64,000 nt of DNA from Magnetovibrio sp. (GTDB taxonomy: Bacteria > Pseudomonadota > Alphaproteobacteria > Rhodospirillales > Casp-alpha2), in NCBI GenBank assembly GCA_002690705.1, contig NZFO01000016.1, forward strand, positions 68,135 to 132,134, read 5' to 3'. The notes under the pieces are model-generated. The model searched no databases. It had not been told where the DNA came from and was given only the letters and a program-made list of their open reading frames with translations. This document shows positions 10,859 through 20,606 of this stretch, piece by piece (position 1 is the first letter of the stretch; each line of letters starts with the position of its first letter). A program made the translations under genes and the position numbers.

Positions 10859-12625
10859 TTATACTAGCACCATACCTTCTTCAGATACTGGCTTTTCTGC
10901 CTTATCGTTGGGACCGAGCAGCATTTCATTGTGCGCAGCTCCAGAGGGTATCATGGGAAAACAGTTTTCTGACTGATCCACATGAATGTCGCAGATTACT
11001 GCATTATCGGTCTTAATCATCTCATTAATAACTTCATCAACCTCACTCGGCTTTGTCGCCTGCAAGCCTACCATGCCAAATGACTCTGCGAGCTTTTTGA
11101 AGTCCGGTAAACTTGACATGTAACTCTCCGAATATCGCCCACCATGCAATAATTCCTGCCATTGACGGACCATACCCATGTAAAAATTATTTAAAATGAA
11201 TGATTTCACTGGTAAGCGGTATTGCTTGATAGTGGAGAGTTCCTGCATGTTCATCAGGTATGATGCTTCACCTGCTATGTCGATACATAGGGCATCAGGA
11301 TGCGCTACTTGCACCCCCATAGCAGCGGGCAATCCATAGCCCATGGTGCCTAAACCCCCTGAAGTCATCCATCTATTGGGTTTCTCGAAACCGAAGTATT
11401 GCGCTGCCCACATTTGATGCTGCCCTACTTCAGTAGAAATATAGACATCCCGCTCATCTTTTTTTGTCAGTTCGTAGAGGCGTTGTATGGCATACTGGGG
11501 CTTAATTATGTCGCCATCTTGCGCGAATTTTAAGCAGTCGACGCTGCGCCATTTTGCTATCTCACTCCACCACCCGTTCAACGCACTTTTATCAGTTTTA
11601 GCTTGGGTCGAACGCCAAACCTTGATCATGTCTTCGAGCACGTGACCAACGTCACCGACAATAGGAATGTCAACCTGTACGTTTTTATTAATACTTGAGG
11701 GATCAATATCCACGTGGATCTTCAACGCACGCGGTGCAAACGCGTCTAGGCGGCCGGTAACACGGTCATCAAAGCGAGCGCCGATGCAAACCATAACGTC
11801 GGCATCATGCATAGCAAGGTTGGCCTCGTAAGTGCCGTGCATCCCCACCATTCCGAGGTATTGCTTTTCTGACGCGGGAAACGCTCCCAATCCCATCAAA
11901 GTTAACGTGCATGGAGCACCTGTTAACTTGACGAATTGAGTCAGCAGCTGTGACGCACTTGGACCGGAGTTTACAACACCGCCACCAGCGTAAATAATTG
12001 GGCGCTTGGAATTAGCGATAGCTTGAACCGCTGCCTCAATCAGTGCCAAATCGCCCTTAATCCGGGGTTTATAACTTCTAACCTCCACTTTAGACTTTTG
12101 CGTATAATCCCCCAATGCCATCAATACGTCTTTAGGGAGATCAATAACAACGGGGCCGGGGCGCCCACTACGTGCCACGTAAAAAGCCTCGTGAACCACA
12201 CGTGCGAGGTCTTCAACGCTCTTAACTAAATAATTATGCTTTGTACACGGGCGGGTTATTCCCGTGGTATCCGCCTCTTGAAAAGCATCATTGCCAATAA
12301 GATGCGTAGGCACCTGACCGGTTAGACATACGATAGGCACACTGTCCATAAGAGCATCGGTCAGGCCCGTAACAGCATTTGTTGCGCCGGGCCCCGACGT
12401 AACGAGAACCACGCCCACTTTCCCGGTTGAACGTGAATAACCCTCTGCAGCATGAACGGCGCCACCCTCTTGTCGAACGAGAACATGACGAATCTTAGTT
12501 TGTTGAAAAATTGAGTCGTAAATAGGCAACACCGCACCGCCGGGGTAACCAAAAATATCTGTCACCCCTTGCTCGTCGAGCGCCTTGAGCAATATGTCTG
12601 AACCACTCATTTTATCTTTAGCCAT
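10859..12625 (-). CDS. ilvB: Acetolactate synthase large subunit
   Basis: IlvB is the thiamine-diphosphate enzyme that makes acetolactate from two pyruvates, or acetohydroxybutyrate from pyruvate and 2-oxobutyrate. The chosen start (MAKDKMSG) gives 588 aa; a frame extension to 12661 has no better support, while AGAGAG precedes this ATG. The N-terminal Pyr domain contains FGYPGGAVLPIYD and the catalytic Glu in VRQEGGAVHAAEGYSR. The C-terminal PP domain contains a GDG-like motif in the variant form DIAGEASYLMN, where GD-A/G is usual, so the diphosphate-binding Asp is replaced by Glu. The rest is standard. Confidence 0.95.
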   Translation of the reverse strand: MAKDKMSGSDILLKALDEQGVTDIFGYPGGAVLPIYDSIFQQTKIRHVLVRQEGGAVHAAEGYSRSTGKVGVVLVTSGPGATNAVTGLTDALMDSVPIVCLTGQVPTHLIGNDAFQEADTTGITRPCTKHNYLVKSVEDLARVVHEAFYVARSGRPGPVVIDLPKDVLMALGDYTQKSKVEVRSYKPRIKGDLALIEAAVQAIANSKRPIIYAGGGVVNSGPSASQLLTQFVKLTGAPCTLTLMGLGAFPASEKQYLGMVGMHGTYEANLAMHDADVMVCIGARFDDRVTGRLDAFAPRALKIHVDIDPSSINKNVQVDIPIVGDVGHVLEDMIKVWRSTQAKTDKSALNGWWSEIAKWRSVDCLKFAQDGDIIKPQYAIQRLYELTKKDERDVYISTEVGQHQMWAAQYFGFEKPNRWMTSGGLGTMGYGLPAAMGVQVAHPDALCIDIAGEASYLMNMQELSTIKQYRLPVKSFILNNFYMGMVRQWQELLHGGRYSESYMSSLPDFKKLAESFGMVGLQATKPSEVDEVINEMIKTDNAVICDIHVDQSENCFPMIPSGAAHNEMLLGPNDKAEKPVSEEGMVLV

Positions 12626-13077
12626 TATCTCTCTCCCGATAGTACCAAGCACCAGCAACAAATCTCGCGCGCACGCCCACTTGTTTGTTCGCTAAAATAT
12701 TAGTCTCGAATCTGCTGTAAAAAAACATCAAAGCAACAGCACTAGCTGCCCACCTAACGTGCTTTCCGTTTAGTTTTATTACTTAAACTAAATGTCTCGA
12801 CAGCAAGCTGCCCGGAACTTAGTCACTGAAGACGAAACGGTCAATAGAAATCCAGGAACTTTCAGAAAGTTTTTTCATATTTTAGATAATTTTATTACGT
12901 AATTTTAAATTTATTTATTATTTAATAATATTTTGCAATCAATCTTTTCGAAATAGACACCCCAATTGTCCACGTTTTTATGGAGAATCGCTTAATCTTT
13001 GAAAAATTATTTTTTGATTCGAGAGGTGTGCTTAGAGAGCCGAGCATGTAATAAAAATCTCATTCTCCTCGGCTGTC
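12626..13077. other. Intergenic region upstream of ilvB, very AT-rich in the middle
   Basis: No gene is visible. The stretch around 12885-12935 is almost all A and T, as in promoter-proximal DNA. A 15-bp inverted repeat, AACTTTC-A-GAAAGTT, lies at 12857-12871 about 235 bp before ilvB and may be an operator. A long-loop stem with 7-bp arms AGCCGAG/CTCGGCT lies just after the miaA stop. I found no short frame rich in Ile, Val or Leu codons, so attenuation of ilvB is not supported. Confidence 0.5.
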
Positions 13078-14037
13078 TTAGTTTTTTTGTTTTCGGTGGA
13101 CCAAGCGAGAAGCCAAGATTGGTTTTATGCAATCAAAGGCTTCCGCGCCAAAATTTGCATGAACGATGTCAGGCTTTATTTGGTTGCGAAACCATGTCAT
13201 CTGGCGCTTAGCATAATTCCTCGTCACCTGTTTAGCGTCTTTAACTGAATTCTCTAAGTTGCAGTTCCCGTTAAGGTAATTTCGAAAACTAGGAACACCG
13301 AGTGCTTTCATCACTGGCATTTCTGGGTCAATTTTCAACCTGTTTAGCGCTGCAACCTCCTCTAGCGCACCCGCTTGTAACATTTCGTCGATCCTATCCT
13401 CAATTTTTCTGTAGAGAGCTACTCGATCTGGCATCAAACAAACAATTATGAAGCAGGCATTAAGAGGGCTCAAAGATAAGCTCCCGCTTTGCCACTCATT
13501 CAACGAGCGGCCAGTCGCCCGAATGACCTCATAAGCTCTTAGAATGCGATGAGTATCGTTGGGGTTAAGTCTATCAGCAGCATTTTTATCCAATTCCAGC
13601 AATCTCTGATAGACTGCTTGTATCCCGTGAAGTTGCAGTAGCGAACGTCCCTCAGAGGCCAGTGCTTCAGGCACACTTGGTATCTGGGCTATCCCCTCCA
13701 TTAAAACTTTTATGTACAGCCCTGTACCTCCACAAACTACCGGCAAAGTCCCACGGCTATGAATGTCGTAAATTACAGCTTTTGCCATTCGTAACCATTC
13801 TCCCGCAGAGCAACGTTTTGACGCAGCCACAACACCATAAAGGTGATGAGGTAATTGCATTTCTTCCTCAGGTTTCGGCCTTGCCGAGAGAATTCTTAGA
13901 TCCCGATAAACTTGCATACTATCTGCGTTGATAATTTCTCCACCAAAATGGGTTGAAATATTTGTTGCCAGTTGGGATTTCCCGCTCGCCGTCGGACCAG
14001 TCACTATAACTATTTTAAGCTCTTTACCGCGATTCAT
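13078..14037 (-). CDS. miaA: tRNA dimethylallyltransferase
   Basis: MiaA puts a dimethylallyl group on A37 of tRNAs that read UNN codons. The P-loop GPTASGKS is near the N-terminus, followed by DSMQVYRDL (substrate-binding Asp) and later GGTGLYIKVLMEGI. The C-terminal part holds the tRNA-contacting TRNYAKRQMTWFRNQ motif. The start at MNRGKELK is chosen because homologues begin a few residues before the P-loop; upstream Met codons exist at 14043 and 14064. The gene is divergent from serB, with about 56 bp between the starts. Confidence 0.95.
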   Translation of the reverse strand: MNRGKELKIVIVTGPTASGKSQLATNISTHFGGEIINADSMQVYRDLRILSARPKPEEEMQLPHHLYGVVAASKRCSAGEWLRMAKAVIYDIHSRGTLPVVCGGTGLYIKVLMEGIAQIPSVPEALASEGRSLLQLHGIQAVYQRLLELDKNAADRLNPNDTHRILRAYEVIRATGRSLNEWQSGSLSLSPLNACFIIVCLMPDRVALYRKIEDRIDEMLQAGALEEVAALNRLKIDPEMPVMKALGVPSFRNYLNGNCNLENSVKDAKQVTRNYAKRQMTWFRNQIKPDIVHANFGAEAFDCIKPILASRLVHRKQKN

Positions 14038-14093
14038 GGCCATTTCTCTAACTATGTTTTGCATACCAGCACATCCTCGTTTAGGGAAATATC

Positions 14094-15032
14094 ATGGATA
14101 ATGTTTTAACATTGGTCGCAGCCAGCCCGGGTCACTTGCATTTCGGGTTAGTCACGCGGGTAACTCATGCCCTCAATGCCCGAGGGATCAAGTGTGGCAC
14201 AGCAGATTGGCTCGCTGAAAATTGGGCCGTGGATATTCCGTTACTCGGACAACTTGATATAATCTTGAGCATCGGACGTGAAACATTGAAGGGTATTCCC
14301 GTTGATTTACACGCTCAAGGAGTTGAAAATAGGCGTAAAAAATTATTATTTGCGGATATGGATTCAACTATAATTACCTCTGAAACGCTCGATGACCTCT
14401 CCCATTACGCTGGTGTGAAAAACCAAGTCTCCGAAATTACTCATCTCGCAATGAGGGGCCAATTAGATTTCGAACAAGCACTTCATGATCGCGTTGCAAT
14501 GCTCAAAGGCCTCTCAGAATCAAGATTATCCGAGACTTACGAGGGGGTTGAAATTACTCCCGGTGCTATTCCATTAGTCGCGACGATGGCAAGAAACGGG
14601 GGCCATTGTGTTCTGATCTCTGGCGGCTTTTCCTATTTTTCCTCGCGCGTCGCAGTCCGGTGTAAATTTCATGAGCACCACGCTAATAAACTTGACCTGA
14701 AGAATGGCATACTAACAGGCAAGGTTGAGGGTCGAATTGTCACCAAAGACGTGAAACTAGACACCCTGATTGCAAAAATTAGGGAATTAGATCTGTCCAC
14801 GACCGATACCGCAGCAGTCGGCGACGGCGCAAATGATCTTCCAATGATTCAGGCGGCTGGATTAGGTGTTGCTTTTCATGGCAAACCTATTGTGGCCGAT
14901 AATGCGCCTGCAAAGATTGAACATGGCGACTTAAACGCAATGTTATTTTATCAGGGATACCGGCTTGAAGAATTTGTTTTTGATGGTTCGAATGCCACGC
15001 CACGGGATCCGACCTCCAACACATTTGCATGA
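14094..15032 (+). CDS. serB: Phosphoserine phosphatase
   Basis: SerB removes phosphate from phosphoserine in the last step of serine synthesis. The 312-aa protein has an N-terminal ACT-like region (about 1-80) and a HAD phosphatase domain. The HAD motif DMDST is at residues 88-92 (nucleophile Asp88), the Ser/Thr motif is in LISGGFSYFSS and the last Asp motif is GDGANDLPMI. Divergent miaA lies immediately upstream, a pairing common in Alphaproteobacteria. Confidence 0.95.
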   Translation: MDNVLTLVAASPGHLHFGLVTRVTHALNARGIKCGTADWLAENWAVDIPLLGQLDIILSIGRETLKGIPVDLHAQGVENRRKKLLFADMDSTIITSETLDDLSHYAGVKNQVSEITHLAMRGQLDFEQALHDRVAMLKGLSESRLSETYEGVEITPGAIPLVATMARNGGHCVLISGGFSYFSSRVAVRCKFHEHHANKLDLKNGILTGKVEGRIVTKDVKLDTLIAKIRELDLSTTDTAAVGDGANDLPMIQAAGLGVAFHGKPIVADNAPAKIEHGDLNAMLFYQGYRLEEFVFDGSNATPRDPTSNTFA

Positions 15033-15363
15033 GAGGTTTCTGCCTAAAGCCGTCAGAATGTTTCTGTTCGCCGTGGATATCCAGTGCGAAAAACTGAGTT
15101 GCGACAACATTTAATAAGTTCATTTGCACTCAGATCAGCGCGGATTTCTCAGCCGTGGGTTAGTGCGTTTGTATCTGTATATCATCACAAATAAATCGTT
15201 TTCCATACAAATATCTTGCGCTATCCCTATCGATGATTTCCACGGTTTCGCCCCAAAGTCTCTTTGCGCCCCCTGCCAGAGATTTGTGATGCCTGAACTT
15301 AGAATGAAAATGCCATAATATATTTCGGCCATGAAACGCCGACAAATGCTAATTGGAGCCGCG
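15033..15363. other. Intergenic region between serB and mrp
   Basis: These 331 bp separate the converging serB and mrp genes. The short open frames in both strands have no recognisable composition or start signals. I see no terminator with a clear T-run. Confidence 0.4.
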
Positions 15364-16494
15364 CTACTGAATGATAATCTTGGGTGTGCTCGTCTCCCTC
15401 TCGGCTAAGACGTCGTCGATTTTACCGGCCACTTCTATTGCGATTGCCCTGTAACACTTGGCAAGCTCTCCCAGGGGTTGAGAAATGACAATCGGCGAAC
15501 CCTTATCTGAGGTAGTGCGGATATCAATATCCAATGGAATTTCACCCAAGAAGTCACAGGCCAAACGGTCCGCTTCCGCCCGCGCACCCCCATGGGAGAA
15601 AATTTCTGAACGATGACCGCATTGCGGACAATTAAAGTAACTCATGTTTTCGATTATCCCGAGCACTGGGACATTGACCTTCCTGAACATATTGAGCCCC
15701 TTTCGTGCATCCAGAAGTGCGATGTCTTGGGGCGTGGAAACTATAACGGCGCCCGTTAGAGGAACTCTTTGCGCCATAGTTAGTTGTGCATCACCAGTCC
15801 CTGGTGGCAAGTCAACGACGAGCACGTCTAATTCTCCCCAATTTACGTCGCGCATCATTTGTTCCAACGCGGATTGGACCATTGGGCCACGCCATATCAT
15901 AGGAGTGTCGTCTTCGATTAAAAAACCCATCGACATGACCTTTACGCCGTAGTTTTCCATCGCCTCTAAAATCTTACCGTCGTTCGACACTGGTTGTCCC
16001 GTGATCCCCATCATCCGGGGCATGGATGGGCCATAAATATCAGCATCCATGAGGCCAACTTTTTTTCCGTTCGCGGAGAGCGCTAAAGCCAGATTAGCCG
16101 AGGTAGTTGATTTACCAACACCACCTTTACCAGACGCAACCGCTATTATCGAACGTACCCCCGGCAAAGGGCTTATGGCAGAGGCTTGGTGCTGAGACTG
16201 CTGTTGTGCAGCCTGCTGTTGCGAGGGTTGAGTATGGCCGGATGCTTTTTCTGCCGTAAGTACCACCGTAGCTGTTAAAACCCCGGCCATCGCGTAAACA
16301 AGTTTTTCGACCTCCTTACGCAGTGGCTCCATCTGCGGGCCATTGGCCGGATCTACTTCTATCGCGAACGCAACGTGGCCATCTTTGACCTGTAAACCGC
16401 TCACCATGCCTGCAGAAACAATGCCTTTTTTACTGATTGGGTCGACCACACCCGCAAGTACTTTTAGGACCTGTTCTTTGTTGATATCCGTCAT
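15364..16494 (-). CDS. mrp: Mrp/ApbC iron-sulfur cluster carrier ATPase
   Basis: Mrp family proteins bind and deliver Fe-S clusters in the cytosol. The chosen start (MTDINKEQVL) gives 376 aa. An N-terminal MIP18/DUF59 domain spans about residues 1-85. A linker very rich in Gln follows (QQQAAQQQSQHQ), and then comes a ParA-type P-loop domain with the deviant Walker A motif SGKGGVGKST. The CxxC pair that holds the cluster between subunits is in YFNCPQCGH. The Gln-rich linker looks low-complexity but stays in frame. Confidence 0.93.
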   Translation of the reverse strand: MTDINKEQVLKVLAGVVDPISKKGIVSAGMVSGLQVKDGHVAFAIEVDPANGPQMEPLRKEVEKLVYAMAGVLTATVVLTAEKASGHTQPSQQQAAQQQSQHQASAISPLPGVRSIIAVASGKGGVGKSTTSANLALALSANGKKVGLMDADIYGPSMPRMMGITGQPVSNDGKILEAMENYGVKVMSMGFLIEDDTPMIWRGPMVQSALEQMMRDVNWGELDVLVVDLPPGTGDAQLTMAQRVPLTGAVIVSTPQDIALLDARKGLNMFRKVNVPVLGIIENMSYFNCPQCGHRSEIFSHGGARAEADRLACDFLGEIPLDIDIRTTSDKGSPIVISQPLGELAKCYRAIAIEVAGKIDDVLAERETSTPKIIIQ

Positions 16495-16645
16495 AACCTT
16501 GCAAACTCCGCTTGATACACCGATATTCACTCTGGCTAGGCATTGTATATGGTCTGCCTACCTACTAGGAATAAGCGTAAGTTTTTTGTTTTTCAAGCGT
16601 AGTGGCATAATTGTCCCTCACTATTTATGAGCGAAAGGACTTCAA

Positions 16646-17770
16646 ATGGCTGGGAAATCACAAGGTGGCGGCCCTTGGGGCAGCGGTGGCGGCGGCGGAA
16701 ACGGCGGCGGCCCATGGGGCGGCGGCGGCGGGCCATTTGGTGGCGGTGGGCGAGGACCTCAGCCGCCGGACCTCGAAGAGTTGCTCAAACGCAGCCAGGA
16801 TAAAGTAAAGAGTTTTCTGCCCGGCGCTGGCGGTGCAAAGGGCATTGTGATAATTGCGGTAGCTGTCATCGCTCTCTGGGCCTTCAGTGGTATTTACAGG
16901 ATCAACCCGGGCGAAGTTGGTGTGCGGATGCTGTTTGGAGAATTTGTGGAACGGACGGGACCTGGTTTGCACATGTGGTTCCCGAGTCCTATTGGTGGGG
17001 TCATAAAGTTAGACGTCGAGCGCACCAACACCTTGAATATTGGCTTTCGAGGTACTGGAGCAGGGCGCAGTGCTGGAAGAGACGTTCCTCTGGAGAGTTT
17101 GATGCTAACTTCAGACCAAAATATAATTGATATTGACTTCGTGGTTCAATGGCGAATTAAAAATGCTGCAGAGTTCTTATTTAATATCCGCGACCCCCAG
17201 CTGACCATTAAACTGGCGGCGGAGAGCTCAATGCGCGAAGTTATTGGCCAAACGTCTCTTGAAGACGCACTTACCGTTAAACGTCAAACAGTGCAGCAAG
17301 ACGCCAAAGACCTACTGCAGAAGATCCTTGATGACTACAAAACTGGCATTTCCATTGCAGAAATACAACTCTTGAAAGTTGACCCCCCTCAAGAAGTTAT
17401 TGATGCATTCAATGACGTTCAGCGAGCCAAACAAGACCAAGAGCGATCGGTTAATGAGGCTACAGCTTACAAGAACGACATCGTGCCGCGGGCGAAAGGT
17501 GAAGCACAAAAGATGATACAGGCAGCAACTGCATACAAGGAGCAGGTCGTGAAAGAAGCGGACGGTGAAGCTAAACGGTTTCTCTCGGTTTACAAGACCT
17601 ATTTAGCCGCAAAAGATGTTACGACTCGAAGACTATTTCTCGAACGTATGCAGGATGTCTTTAGTAAGTCTGAGAAAGTGATAATTGACAGGGGACAAGA
17701 CGGATCTTCCGGAGGAGTGGTGCCGTATCTGCCATTACCTGAACTCAAGAAACGTGCAACAGGACAGTAA
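16646..17770 (+). CDS. hflK: HflK, subunit of the membrane protease modulator HflKC
   Basis: HflK and HflC form a large SPFH ring complex around FtsH and modulate degradation of membrane proteins. The 374-aa protein starts with about 45 residues of Gly-rich sequence with repeated PWG, typical of alphaproteobacterial HflK. A membrane helix follows at about 60-80 (IVIIAVAVIALWAFSGIYR), then the SPFH/band-7 domain and a coiled coil with KGEAQKMIQAATAYKEQ. The hflC gene begins 2 bp after the stop. Confidence 0.95.
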   Translation: MAGKSQGGGPWGSGGGGGNGGGPWGGGGGPFGGGGRGPQPPDLEELLKRSQDKVKSFLPGAGGAKGIVIIAVAVIALWAFSGIYRINPGEVGVRMLFGEFVERTGPGLHMWFPSPIGGVIKLDVERTNTLNIGFRGTGAGRSAGRDVPLESLMLTSDQNIIDIDFVVQWRIKNAAEFLFNIRDPQLTIKLAAESSMREVIGQTSLEDALTVKRQTVQQDAKDLLQKILDDYKTGISIAEIQLLKVDPPQEVIDAFNDVQRAKQDQERSVNEATAYKNDIVPRAKGEAQKMIQAATAYKEQVVKEADGEAKRFLSVYKTYLAAKDVTTRRLFLERMQDVFSKSEKVIIDRGQDGSSGGVVPYLPLPELKKRATGQ

Positions 17771-17772
17771 TT

Positions 17773-18639
17773 ATGAATAAATCAATTTTAGTCATTTCCG
17801 GCATCATTCTTGTAATTGGGGCGATTATCGCGGCGAGCGCCCTTTTTACGGTGCATCAAACACAACAGGCCTTAATTTTACAATTTGGTAACCCTGTACG
17901 TGTTGTCCAAGCTCCGGGTCTCCATGTGAAGCTGCCATTCGTTCAAAACGCCGAATTTTATGACTCACGAATTTTAGATCTCGATCCCCCTGCACAGGAA
18001 ATTATATTAGCTGATCAAAAACGGGTGAATGTGGATGCTTTTGCACGATACAAAATTAAAGACCCGCTCGAGTATCGGAAACGCGCTCAGACTGATGCAA
18101 ATTTTCGAGATGTGTTTGGCTCGCGCCTAAACGCGGCAATCCGGGCAGGCATTGGTAAAATTCTGTTGGGAGACATGCTGACTGAAAAACGTGCGCAAGT
18201 TATGTCGAGGATTGCTGAACAGATGAAGGCTTTCGCTCCGGAGTTTGGAGTCGAAGTTGTCGACGTTCGTATTGGTCGTACAGATTTGCCGGAAGCGACT
18301 GCTCAGTCAGTTTACAATAGAATGCGTTCAGACCGCGTCGCAAACGCCGCTCAACTGCGAGCTGTCGGTGAGCAGCAGAAACTGCGCATTCAGGCGGAAG
18401 CCGATCGTGATCGTACGATCATCATTGCTGAAGCCCAAAGAAGCTCTCAAATTTTACGAGGCGAAGGAGAAGGCGAGCGGAATAGGATTTTAGGGTCGGC
18501 TTTTGGCAAAGATCCGGAATTTTTCGATTTTTATCGATCCATGGAAGCTTATGGCGAAGCCTTGGGTGAAGGTACAACAATGGTTCTAAGCCCAGACTCT
18601 GAGTTTTTTCGCTTTTTCGGTTCCGGGAACCCAAAATAG
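17773..18639 (+). CDS. hflC: HflC, subunit of the membrane protease modulator HflKC
   Basis: This 288-aa partner of HflK has an N-terminal signal anchor (about residues 4-26), the SPFH domain beginning at QTQQALILQFGNPV and a coiled-coil tail (AEADRDRTIIIAEAQRSSQI). It starts 2 bp after hflK, so the two are translationally coupled. A small DUF2065 gene follows on the same strand, a frequent arrangement that suggests a linked role. Confidence 0.95.
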   Translation: MNKSILVISGIILVIGAIIAASALFTVHQTQQALILQFGNPVRVVQAPGLHVKLPFVQNAEFYDSRILDLDPPAQEIILADQKRVNVDAFARYKIKDPLEYRKRAQTDANFRDVFGSRLNAAIRAGIGKILLGDMLTEKRAQVMSRIAEQMKAFAPEFGVEVVDVRIGRTDLPEATAQSVYNRMRSDRVANAAQLRAVGEQQKLRIQAEADRDRTIIIAEAQRSSQILRGEGEGERNRILGSAFGKDPEFFDFYRSMEAYGEALGEGTTMVLSPDSEFFRFFGSGNPK

Positions 18640-18666
18640 GGGTTTGAGGGCGGACAAAAACGCATC

Positions 18667-18852
18667 GTGGCTGATTTAATCACCGCATTGGCTCTAGCCA
18701 TCGCCATTGAGGGTATTGCTTACGCATTATTTCCTGAGGGGATGAAAAAGATGATGGCTAGTGTCCTTGATCAACCCGCATCAAATTTGCGGGCAGCAGG
18801 ACTTATTGCAGCGAGCCTCGGCGTCTTCATTGTTTGGGTGGTGCGAGGGTAA
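18667..18852 (+). CDS. DUF2065 family small membrane protein
   Basis: This 61-aa protein starts with GTG and has two predicted membrane helices separated by a short loop. The pattern ALAIAIEGIAYALFPEGMKK matches the DUF2065 (YjeT-like) family, which is regularly found just after hflKC. Function is unknown; a minor role with HflKC is inferred from gene order only. It ends about 200 bp before degQ. Confidence 0.85.
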   Translation: MADLITALALAIAIEGIAYALFPEGMKKMMASVLDQPASNLRAAGLIAASLGVFIVWVVRG

Positions 18853-19048
18853 AAAAGGTAATGATCTGTATTAACACGTTGATGGCATTGACGAAAAAAC
18901 TGATTAGCTTCGCCAAACGTATGTCATATTCGTCGCAAATGACTGTTGCACTTTTAGGCACCCTCCGCCACCAAGTAATGATACCTTCCCGGCTCTAAAC
19001 TATACAATTTAAGTGGCTTTAGGTTTTAAATTTACGAGGAAATCCAAC

Positions 19049-20518
19049 ATGACTGCAATTGTTAGCTCTAACCGTCTCTCAGGGATCTTTCGGCGCCGGT
19101 TTGTGGCCATGACATTAGTTTCGATTGTGGGGCTCTGGTCGCTCGAATCAAATGCCAAAACAGCACCCGAGAGTTTTGCTCAGCTAGCAGCCACGCTTCT
19201 TCCTTCGGTAGTAAATATTTCTACGACACAAAATGTTGAGGGGCGTCAAGGGCCAGCAATGCCACAGTTACCACCCGGCTCTCCTTTTGAGGATTTTTTC
19301 AAGGAATTTTTTGATCGTAACCAGCCCAACACACCCTCGCGACGCGCAACCTCCCTAGGATCGGGCTTCATAATTAGTGAAGACGGCTTTGTTGTTACTA
19401 ACAACCATGTCATCGCAGAGGCAGACGAAATCTCAGTCATACTCCACGATGATACGCGTTTGAAGGCCAAATTAATCGGCCGTGATCCAAAAACTGATCT
19501 GGCAGTGTTGAAAGTTAAGAGTGAAAAAAAACTTCCCGCCGTATCGTTCGGCAACTCACGAAAGGCTCGGGTCGGTGACTGGGTTGTTGCGATCGGCAAC
19601 CCATTTGGCTTGGGTGGTACGGTTACGGCAGGCATAATTTCAGCTCGTGGTCGCGATATTAACGCTGGCCCCTACGACGATTTTATTCAAACGGACGCAT
19701 CTATTAATCGTGGGAACTCCGGTGGCCCGATGTTTAACTTAAAAGGTCAAGTGATAGGCATTAATACCGCAATTTTCTCTCCCTCTGGCGGGAGCGTCGG
19801 TATTGGATTTGCAATCCCCACTTCAACGGCAGAACCAGTTATTGACCAACTTCGCAAATCCGGCACCGTAAAACGCGGATGGCTCGGGGTGCACATCCAA
19901 GCTGTAACTGGAGAGATTGCTGAAACTCTGGGCCTTGATCAAGTCGGAGGTGCATTAGTCGCAAGCGTCATTGACCAAAGCCCGGCCGCCAAAGGTGGGA
20001 TTAAATACGGGGACGTCATTCTTAAATTCGATGGCAAGGATGTAGGAGAAATGCGTTCGTTACCTCGAATCGTAGCGGAAACAGAGGTCGGTAAGCCCGT
20101 TGCAGTTGAAGTCTGGCGTGAAGGCAATGATAAAATACTGACCGTGGCTGTAGGCGAACTTAAAGATGGTCAAAAAATTGCATCAAAAAAGTCTAATACT
20201 CCATCGAAAGAACTCGTAATAAATGAATTGGGTGTTACCATTTCTTCTATTCATGAAAAGGTACGCGAGAGGTTTAAACTCAAGCCCGATGTCAACGGTG
20301 TGGTAGTTACGAAGGTTACTGAGGGCGGCCAAGCGGCTGAAAAAAATATTCGCCCCGGTGACCTTATCATCGAGGTGAGCCAAGAAAAGATTTTAATACC
20401 GGCGGATGTCCGTGAAAAAATTAAGGCGGCGAAAAAAGCAGACCGGAAATCAGTACTACTTCATCTTCAAAGCCAGAGTGGAATGAGGTTTGTGGCTGTT
20501 CGCATTGACGAAAATTAA
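19049..20518 (+). CDS. degQ: Do/DegQ-type periplasmic serine protease
   Basis: This is an envelope protease of the HtrA family that degrades or refolds damaged periplasmic proteins. The start ATG at 19049 is preceded by GAGGAAA and gives 489 aa with a signal peptide of about 39 residues that ends near SNAKT. The catalytic triad is visible: His in TNNHVIAEAD, Asp in TDLAVLKV and Ser in GNSGGPM. Two PDZ domains follow. It lies downstream of hflKC, consistent with a shared role in envelope quality control. DegP and DegQ cannot be told apart from sequence alone. Confidence 0.92.
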   Translation: MTAIVSSNRLSGIFRRRFVAMTLVSIVGLWSLESNAKTAPESFAQLAATLLPSVVNISTTQNVEGRQGPAMPQLPPGSPFEDFFKEFFDRNQPNTPSRRATSLGSGFIISEDGFVVTNNHVIAEADEISVILHDDTRLKAKLIGRDPKTDLAVLKVKSEKKLPAVSFGNSRKARVGDWVVAIGNPFGLGGTVTAGIISARGRDINAGPYDDFIQTDASINRGNSGGPMFNLKGQVIGINTAIFSPSGGSVGIGFAIPTSTAEPVIDQLRKSGTVKRGWLGVHIQAVTGEIAETLGLDQVGGALVASVIDQSPAAKGGIKYGDVILKFDGKDVGEMRSLPRIVAETEVGKPVAVEVWREGNDKILTVAVGELKDGQKIASKKSNTPSKELVINELGVTISSIHEKVRERFKLKPDVNGVVVTKVTEGGQAAEKNIRPGDLIIEVSQEKILIPADVREKIKAAKKADRKSVLLHLQSQSGMRFVAVRIDEN

Positions 20519-20606
20519 AGTTGTCTAAAATAGATTTGGAGGCACAATTCTCAAGATCGACGATATGACAGCAACTTTAACGTTGTAATATTGACCAACC
20601 AAATGT

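Noticed and set aside
12819-12878. Short frame (19 aa, MKKLSESSW start) upstream of ilvB as an attenuation leader
   Set aside because: It has only a few Ile, Val or Leu codons and no downstream terminator or antiterminator structure near ilvB.
18853-19048. Regulatory structure between the DUF2065 gene and degQ
   Set aside because: Only short AT-rich stretches; no strong palindrome or hairpin that I could support.
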